Source of the DNA: Acidobacteriota bacterium
GTDB taxonomy: Bacteria > Acidobacteriota > Terriglobia > Acidiferrales > UBA7541
Assembly: GCA_003224515.1 (NCBI GenBank)
Contig: QHZC01000176.1
Coordinates: 1 to 9,403 of the forward strand
Reading direction: 5' to 3'
DNA length: 9,403 nt
Position 1 is the first letter of the stretch. Each line of letters begins with the position of its first letter. The notes beneath the pieces are model-generated. The model saw only the letters and a list, made by a program, of their open reading frames with translations, ran no database searches and was not told where the DNA came from. Shown piece after piece: positions 5,091 through 9,403 of the stretch. The position numbers and the translations under genes are program-made.

Positions 5091-6320
5091 ATGTCCACAA
5101 GAATCGCCTACGTTCGCGCTCGCCAAATCATCGATTCCCGCGGCAATCCCACCGTGGAAGCCGACGTCATTCTCGATAGCGGCTCGCTTGGCCGTGCCGC
5201 GGTCCCTTCCGGCGCTTCCACTGGCGAGCACGAAGCCCTCGAATTGCGTGATGGTGACAAATCGAAATATCTCGGAAAGGGCGTCCTTAAGGCCGTCGCG
5301 AACGTCAACACCGAAATCGCCAAGACCATAGTCGGCTTCGACGCCGCCGACCAGCGCGTGCTCGACCAGAAGATGATTTCCCTCGACGGCACCCCCACAA
5401 AGTCCCGCCTCGGTGCCAACGCCATTCTCGCCGTCTCCATGGCCGCCGCCCGCGCCGCCGCCATCGCCCTCAAACAGCCGCTCTACAAATATCTCTCGCG
5501 CTATTCCACGGATCCGTCCGCGAATCTGCTCCCTGGTCCGATGATGAACATTCTCAATGGCGGCGCACATGCCGACAGTTCCGTTGACTTTCATTCGGAA
5601 GCGTTGCGATGGGGAGTGGAAATCTTCCATGCTTTGAAGACCGCGCTGAAGAAGCATGGCTACTCGACGGCCGTGGGCGACGAAGGCGGCTTTGCCCCTA
5701 GCTGCAAATCGAACGAAGAGGCCATTCAAATCGTTCTGGAAGCCATCGCTGCCGCCGGTTACAAACCGGGCGAGCAAGTGAGCATCGCGCTCGATCCCGC
5801 CTCCAGCGAGTTCTACGACAAGGCGAGCAACAATTACGTTTTCAAGAAATCGGACAAGTCCACTCATACTTCGGCGCAGATGGCTGCCTACTGGACCACT
5901 TGGGCCGAAAAGTATCCCATCGTATCTATTGAAGACGGAATGGCGGAGGACGATTGGGCGGGCTGGAAGTCCCTGACCAAGAGCATCGGCAGCAAGACGT
6001 CCAAAAAGAAAATTCAACTTGTCGGCGACGACCTCTTCGTCACCAACACCGCGCGCCTCTCCCGCGGCAGCAACGATGGCATCGCCAACGTCATTCTCAT
6101 CAAGTTGAACCAGATTGGCAGCGTCACCGAAACCATCGACGCCATCGAGCTCGCCCGCAAAGCCGGCTACAACTCGATCATCTCTCATCGTTCGGGCGAA
6201 ACCGAGGACACCTTCATCGCCGATCTCGCCGTCGGCACCGCCGCCGGGCAGATCAAAACCCGCATCGAGGAAGAACTCGGCTCCTCCGCCCGTTTCCACG
6301 GCCGAGCAGCGCTTTCCTAG
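5091..6320 (+). CDS. eno: Enolase (phosphopyruvate hydratase) with two internal gaps
   Basis: Enolase interconverts 2-phosphoglycerate and phosphoenolpyruvate in glycolysis. I start at ATG 5091 (MSTRIAYVRARQIIDSRGNPT) because AGGAGA sits 10 bases upstream and the usual N-terminus begins there. Present are the mobile loop SGASTGEHEA (40-49), GGAHAD with H160, GDEGGFAP with E198, metal ligands D235 (ALDPASSEF), E281 (SIEDG) and D313 (VGDDLF), the proton-abstracting lysine K338 (LIKLNQIG), SHRSGETED (365-373) and K389 (GQIKT). The protein is 409 residues; typical bacterial enolases are about 425-435. Against B. subtilis enolase from memory, about 12 residues are missing after VDF (residue 167), where QEFMIMPVGA should be, and about 16 after GQIKT (390), where the SRTDRxAKYNQLL segment should be. 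The first gap removes the catalytic glutamate (yeast E168). Both gaps are in frame. A short basic insertion (SKTSKKK, 301-307) is also present. Identity is certain; normal activity is doubtful. Confidence 0.94.
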   Translation: MSTRIAYVRARQIIDSRGNPTVEADVILDSGSLGRAAVPSGASTGEHEALELRDGDKSKYLGKGVLKAVANVNTEIAKTIVGFDAADQRVLDQKMISLDGTPTKSRLGANAILAVSMAAARAAAIALKQPLYKYLSRYSTDPSANLLPGPMMNILNGGAHADSSVDFHSEALRWGVEIFHALKTALKKHGYSTAVGDEGGFAPSCKSNEEAIQIVLEAIAAAGYKPGEQVSIALDPASSEFYDKASNNYVFKKSDKSTHTSAQMAAYWTTWAEKYPIVSIEDGMAEDDWAGWKSLTKSIGSKTSKKKIQLVGDDLFVTNTARLSRGSNDGIANVILIKLNQIGSVTETIDAIELARKAGYNSIISHRSGETEDTFIADLAVGTAAGQIKTRIEEELGSSARFHGRAALS

Positions 6321-6371
6321 CTGCGGCCTCCAGGCCGGCGCTCCTTGCTGGAGCACCCCCGCCTGCCGACA
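6321..6371. repeat. GC-rich hairpin-forming junction between eno and the DUF1287-like remnant
   Basis: The short convergent gap contains GGCCT/AGGCC (6326-6337) and GCTCC/GGAGC around TTGCT (about 6340-6354) as small inverted repeats, with no T-run. It may be a REP-like palindromic element, or it may have replaced the missing 3' part of the remnant gene. It could also act as a weak bidirectional transcription end. Confidence 0.35.
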
Positions 6372-6554
6372 TCATTCCGGATCGTAGCGCACCAGGTATT
6401 GCGCTCTCTCCACCGCGGCTTCGACCAGCTTCTTCAAGAACTCCCGCCGCACCGGCAAAGCTCCTGCCTTCACCTGTGCCACCGACGCGGCGACGGTCAT
6501 CACCAGGAATGCTGAAAGCGCAGCGCACGGCATGAACGATCTTTCTTGTTTCAT
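6372..6554 (-). pseudogene. N-terminal remnant of a secreted DUF1287-like protein
   Basis: The minus strand encodes 60 residues. A signal-peptide-like start (MKQERSFMPCAALSAFLVMTV, then cleavage probably after ASVAQVKAG or nearby) is followed by FLKKLVEAAVERAQYLVRYDPE and a stop. From memory, DUF1287 proteins (around 200 residues) begin their mature domain with a similar helix ending in YDPAYV and continue with PGGDVP and GVCTDVVIRA. Nothing of that kind follows here in any minus-strand frame before the enolase end. I therefore read this as a gene cut after YDP rather than a complete small protein. The start at 6554 is preferred over ATG 6566 because GGGAAG lies 6 bases upstream. It could alternatively be a genuine short exported peptide. 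Confidence 0.5.
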
Positions 6555-6636
6555 GGAGCTTCCCATTCGTTAAATTCTAGCAGCACTGGCCATTCGCCGC
6601 GGATCAGGTGGCAAACAAAAAGCGTTGTCCTGCCGA

Positions 6637-6657
6637 GGCGATCCGACGAGGATCGCC
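6637..6657. repeat. Perfect inverted repeat in intergenic region
   Basis: GGCGATCC (6637-6644) and GGATCGCC (6650-6657) form a perfect 8-pair stem with loop GACGA. It lies in the roughly 290-base gene-free stretch between the remnant and the acetyltransferase. No T-run follows on either strand. It may be a dispersed intergenic repeat of the kind with a CCGAG...GATC core; a protein-binding operator is possible but less likely at 190 bases from the next start. The rest of the gap shows nothing I recognise. Confidence 0.45.
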
Positions 6658-6830
6658 GAACGATCTCAGCGTTTTCTTCAAGCAGGCTGCAAGAGTCGGG
6701 CGCTTCTTTGAATCCTCGATTGACCTGTCATGCCTGGTCATTGGCCGCTCAGCGGTTGTCTGCTTTTGAGCAATAGATTATCGCGTTCGCACTCGATTGC
6801 GGAACCCTCTCTCCAGAGAGAAATGCGCGT

Positions 6831-6836
6831 TAGAAT
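6831..6836 (+). promoter_or_regulatory. -10 box of the GNAT gene, probably leaderless
   Basis: TAGAAT (within GTTAGAATG) lies only 12 bases before the ATG at 6849. Transcription would start about 6 bases before the start codon or closer. There is no Shine-Dalgarno sequence in the intervening bases, which fits a leaderless transcript. The -35 region is not recognisable. Confidence 0.45.
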
Positions 6837-6848
6837 GCTAGAGCGCGC

Positions 6849-7352
6849 ATGAGCGAAGCTGCCCAATCATTCTCTCAATCAGATGCCTTGGCTTTTCGCC
6901 CTGCGAATCTTGGCGACGTCGACGCCCTGGTCCGCTTGATCAATGCTGCTTTTCGCGTCGAACGGCCCTTCATCGAAGGCCACCGCATCGACGCCGAAGG
7001 AGTTCGCTCCTACATGCAAAAAGGCAAATTCCTCGTCGCTGGAGATTCCGCTGACCTGGCTGGTTGCGTCTACGTTGAAGTTGACGGTCACCGCGGCTAT
7101 TTGGGCTTGCTTGGCGTGGACCCTCAGCGTCAAGGAACCGGGCTCGGCCGCAGGCTAATGGATGCCGCCGAGAATTTCTTCCGCGAAGCTGGTTGTAATG
7201 TGGTCGACCTTCGTGTCATCAGCGCGCGCGCGCCGCTCCCTGCCTTTTATCGCCACCTCGGTTACGTCGAAACCGGCACCGCCCCTTTCGCTCCGGACGT
7301 GCCCGCCAAAGTTCCCTGCCACTATGTCCTCATGTCCAAAACCATCGGCTGA
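6849..7352 (+). CDS. GNAT family N-acetyltransferase
   Basis: This 167-residue protein belongs to the GNAT superfamily, which moves an acetyl group from acetyl-CoA to an amine; the substrate cannot be told from sequence. It begins the domain with LAFRPANLGDVDALVRLINAAF (14-35), has the acetyl-CoA motif A LLGVDPQRQGTGLGRRLM (87-104, with the Q93-x-x-G-x-G pyrophosphate loop) and the motif B region LPAFYRHLGYVETGT (130-144). Length is normal for a single-domain enzyme. The ATG at 6849 has no ribosome binding site, and a -10 box is 12 bases upstream, so translation may be leaderless. It has no obvious partner gene: the neighbours are a remnant on the opposite strand and the peptidase 446 bases downstream. 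Confidence 0.9.
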   Translation: MSEAAQSFSQSDALAFRPANLGDVDALVRLINAAFRVERPFIEGHRIDAEGVRSYMQKGKFLVAGDSADLAGCVYVEVDGHRGYLGLLGVDPQRQGTGLGRRLMDAAENFFREAGCNVVDLRVISARAPLPAFYRHLGYVETGTAPFAPDVPAKVPCHYVLMSKTIG

Positions 7353-7798
7353 AAATGCGGCAAAGCCTTGAAAAGGAAGCGCTCGTTTTGGTTCTTGCCA
7401 GGGTTCATTGAACTGACTGAGAGCAACAACTAGCCACGTAATTACAACCCTAGTAATATTTTGGCTGTGTTTCCCCAAGTCGAACGCCTTACCCCGCTCT
7501 CTTTTGCGCCTCTTGCGCAAAGACGATCTAACTTCTTCGGAGTTTTTGTGAATTTCGCCCATAACCCCTTAGAATGCGCACGTTCATGAATTTCTGGAAC
7601 TCCTCGAACCCCTCGAACCCCTCTTCATTAACCCCTTTAGAATCAATCTCAGATTCCCAAAAATCTTGCCTGTGCCCTTTAGTCAGATCCGCATTTAGAG
7701 GAAACATAGGGGGGAGTGGGCGTTATGGTTAACTCCGATTCCCTCATTTTCAATTTGCTTGCCTTCAGGCAGAATACCCGCTCCATTCTGGAGGAACA
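7353..7798. other. AT-richer intergenic region upstream of the M28 peptidase
   Basis: No convincing gene lies in these 446 bases. Visible structure: a weak ATTAC/GTAAT inverted repeat followed by ATTTT near 7440-7463, which may end the acetyltransferase transcript; a perfect 7-pair stem TTTGCGC (7503-7509)/GCGCAAA (7515-7521); two near-identical words TAACCCCTTAGAAT (7562-7575) and TAACCCCTTTAGAAT (7629-7643), both promoter-like; and a 9-base tandem duplication CCTCGAACC at 7602-7619. The peptidase promoter is likely one of the TAGAAT words, giving a leader of 150 bases or more. A 48-codon frame at 7586-7732 has codon use unlike the neighbours and is not called. Confidence 0.45.
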
Positions 7799-9403
7799 AT
7801 GAACCGTACCGTCCGAATTGCATCCATTTTCTTTGTGGCCCTCTCGCTTGCTCCGGTCGGCAGTCACGTAATCGCCGACGAGCAACCGCTGTTCGGTTAC
7901 TCCGCCGAATCTTCTCGGGCGGAGCGCCAGTGGGAAGAGAAGCTCCGCGCCCTTCCCAGCCCGGACAATCTGCGCGCCTACATGCAGCGTCTTTCCGCGC
8001 GCCCGCACCACGTCGGTTCGCCCTACGACAAGGACAACGCCGAATGGATCGCCGCAAAATTCAAGGAGTTCGGTCTCGATACCCACATCGAGCAGTTCGA
8101 AGTTCTCTTTCCCACGCCCAGGGAACGCCTCGTTGAGCTCGTCGAAGGGGGCCCTGAGTTTGTCGCCAAACTCCAGGAACCCGCACTTCCGCAGGACCTC
8201 ACCTCGAATCAGCAATCCGAGCAGCTCCCCACCTATAATGCTTACTCTATCGACGGCGACGTGACTGCCCCTCTCGTCTATGTCAACTACGGAATTCCTG
8301 AGGACTACGAGCAGCTCGAGCGCATGGGTGTTTCCGTCAAGGGCAAGATTGTCATCGCGCGCTACTACCACTCTTGGCGCGGGATCAAGCCCAAGGTTGC
8401 GGCCGAACATGGCGCCATTGGCTGCTTAATTTACTCCGACCCCCATGAGGACGGATTTGTCCCGGGAGAGACTTTCCCTTCCGGGGCTTACCGCCCGCCA
8501 GATGGAGTCCAGCGCGGCAGCGTTGCGGACATGCCGATTTATCCCGGTGACCCGCTCACGCCGGGCGTTGGAGCTACGAAAGACGCCAAGCGGCTGAAGG
8601 TCGAAGAAGCTCCCACTATCACCAAGATTCCCGTGCTGCCGATATCCTATGCCGACGCGCAGCCGCTGCTTGCCGCACTGACCGGGCGAGTGGCTCCGGA
8701 AGGATGGCGCGGCGGCCTCAGCATCACCTATCACCTCGGCCCTGGCCCTGCAAAAGTTCACCTCAAAGTGAAATCGAATTGGGACATCAAACCGCTGTAC
8801 GACGTGATCGCAAAAATTCAGGGTTCAACTTTTCCGGATGAGTGGGTGATTCGCGGCAACCATCACGATGGATGGGTGAACGGAGCGGAGGATCCCGTCT
8901 CTGGACAAATCGCCATCCTGGAGGAAGCGCGGTCTCTCGGCGAGCTGGTCAAATCCGGCTGGAAGCCGAAGCGCACCATCATTTACTGTGCGTGGGACGG
9001 AGAAGAGCCGGGACTCCTTGGCTCGACGGAGTGGGCCGAGCAGCACTATGATGAATTGCGCGCCCATGCCGTGGCGTATATCAATTCTGACGCCAATGGC
9101 CGCGGTTATCTCGGCATCGAAGGGTCGCACACGCTTGAAAAATTCAGCAACGATATCGCTCGCGAGATATCCGACCCGGAAACAAAACTAAGCGCGTGGA
9201 AGCGTCTGCAACTGCGAGAAATTTTCAATGCCAAAACCCCGGAGCAGCGCGAAGAAGTCCGCAAACGCGCCGATCTTCGTGTTCCCGCGCTGGGCTCCGG
9301 CTCGGACTACACCGCGTTTCTTCAGCACGACGGCGTGGCCTCCCTCAATATCGGGTTCGGTGGTGAAGATGGCGGCGGCATCTACCACTCCATCTATGAC
9401 GAT
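7799..9403 (+). CDS. Secreted M28 family zinc metallopeptidase, PSMA / glutamate carboxypeptidase II-like (3' end outside window)
   Basis: This is the first 535 codons of an exported peptidase of the M28B group (N-acetylated alpha-linked acidic dipeptidase-like), which removes C-terminal residues from peptides outside the cytoplasm. A signal peptide covers about residues 1-26 (IASIFFVALSLAPVGSHVIA). A protease-associated (PA) domain lies at about 110-310 (KGKIVIARYYHSWRGIKPKVAAEHGA, 181-206). The catalytic domain shows all expected zinc ligands by comparison with human GCPII: H355 (GNHHDGWV), bridging D365 (EDPVSG), the catalytic E402 and ligand E403 (WDGEEPGLLGSTEW), D431 (INSDANG) and H530 (GGIYHS). 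The start at 7799 has GGAGG 4 bases upstream. The C-terminal helical dimerisation domain should follow beyond the edge. No gap is apparent. It is monocistronic as far as visible. Confidence 0.94.
   Translation, partial: MNRTVRIASIFFVALSLAPVGSHVIADEQPLFGYSAESSRAERQWEEKLRALPSPDNLRAYMQRLSARPHHVGSPYDKDNAEWIAAKFKEFGLDTHIEQFEVLFPTPRERLVELVEGGPEFVAKLQEPALPQDLTSNQQSEQLPTYNAYSIDGDVTAPLVYVNYGIPEDYEQLERMGVSVKGKIVIARYYHSWRGIKPKVAAEHGAIGCLIYSDPHEDGFVPGETFPSGAYRPPDGVQRGSVADMPIYPGDPLTPGVGATKDAKRLKVEEAPTITKIPVLPISYADAQPLLAALTGRVAPEGWRGGLSITYHLGPGPAKVHLKVKSNWDIKPLYDVIAKIQGSTFPDEWVIRGNHHDGWVNGAEDPVSGQIAILEEARSLGELVKSGWKPKRTIIYCAWDGEEPGLLGSTEWAEQHYDELRAHAVAYINSDANGRGYLGIEGSHTLEKFSNDIAREISDPETKLSAWKRLQLREIFNAKTPEQREEVRKRADLRVPALGSGSDYTAFLQHDGVASLNIGFGGEDGGGIYHSIYDD

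Noticed and set aside
5073..6356. Long open frame (427 codons) antisense to eno
   Set aside because: It mirrors the enolase codons in a GC-rich gene; the translation is low-complexity, rich in G, D, E and V, with no recognisable motif. The enolase on the other strand is unmistakable.
7586..7732. 48-codon frame with ATG 10 bases after a TTAGAAT box
   Set aside because: Codons such as TTA, TCA and AGA are unlike the neighbouring genes, the product is serine-rich low complexity, and there is no ribosome binding site.
7679..8410. 243-codon minus-strand frame over the start of the M28 peptidase
   Set aside because: It is a shadow of the peptidase coding strand; the peptidase has a signal peptide, ribosome binding site and intact family motifs.
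1..9403. CRISPR array, transposon ends, phage or toxin-antitoxin genes
   Set aside because: I found no regularly spaced repeats, transposase or integrase motifs, or small paired genes; the window is a chromosomal housekeeping and accessory mix.

Overview
The window looks like a chromosomal stretch from a GC-rich, non-enteric bacterium, most likely Acidobacteriota. This placement is an inference. It rests on the gene set (a YbdK-type carboxylate-amine ligase next to a gene starting MKTVGLLCGRE, a two-ribbon zinc protein, a secreted PSMA-like M28 peptidase and a DUF1287-like remnant) and on the repeated TTAGAAT promoter-like boxes. I see no tRNA, rRNA, CRISPR array, transposase or phage gene.

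Layout. Bases 1-1241 (minus) hold the first codons of a probable ATP-grasp protein, cut by the window edge, preceded in the same direction by a complete carboxylate-amine ligase with its own promoter. Divergent from it is a class I/II aminotransferase (1411-2430) that has lost its C-terminal end. Bases 2555-3305 (minus) hold a 102-residue double zinc-ribbon protein and rpsU (ribosomal protein S21). A good intrinsic terminator lies between them, and rpsU has a structured leader and a GTG start. Then on the plus strand come glgC (ADP-glucose pyrophosphorylase, 3737-4975) and eno (enolase, 5091-6320), each with a plausible promoter. Convergent to eno is a 60-codon remnant of a secreted DUF1287-type protein. 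A GNAT acetyltransferase (6849-7352) with a probably leaderless start follows. The window ends inside a secreted M28 metallopeptidase (from 7799) with all zinc ligands visible.

How they work together. glgC and eno belong to central carbon metabolism (glycogen synthesis and glycolysis). rpsU and the zinc-ribbon protein are housekeeping genes. The rest look like independent units, and there is no obvious dedicated multi-gene system.

Most notable signal. Three genes carry internal or terminal losses. The enolase has two in-frame gaps compared with ordinary enolases; one removes the QEFM-type segment with the catalytic glutamate, the other removes the segment after GQIKT. The aminotransferase appears to have lost about 30-35 codons between two copies of a CTGCCGGAAG word, which leaves the original C-terminus readable in another frame. 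The DUF1287-like gene stops after YDP. Either this locus is decaying or diverging, or the assembly has collapsed short segments. Reads across the three junctions would decide.
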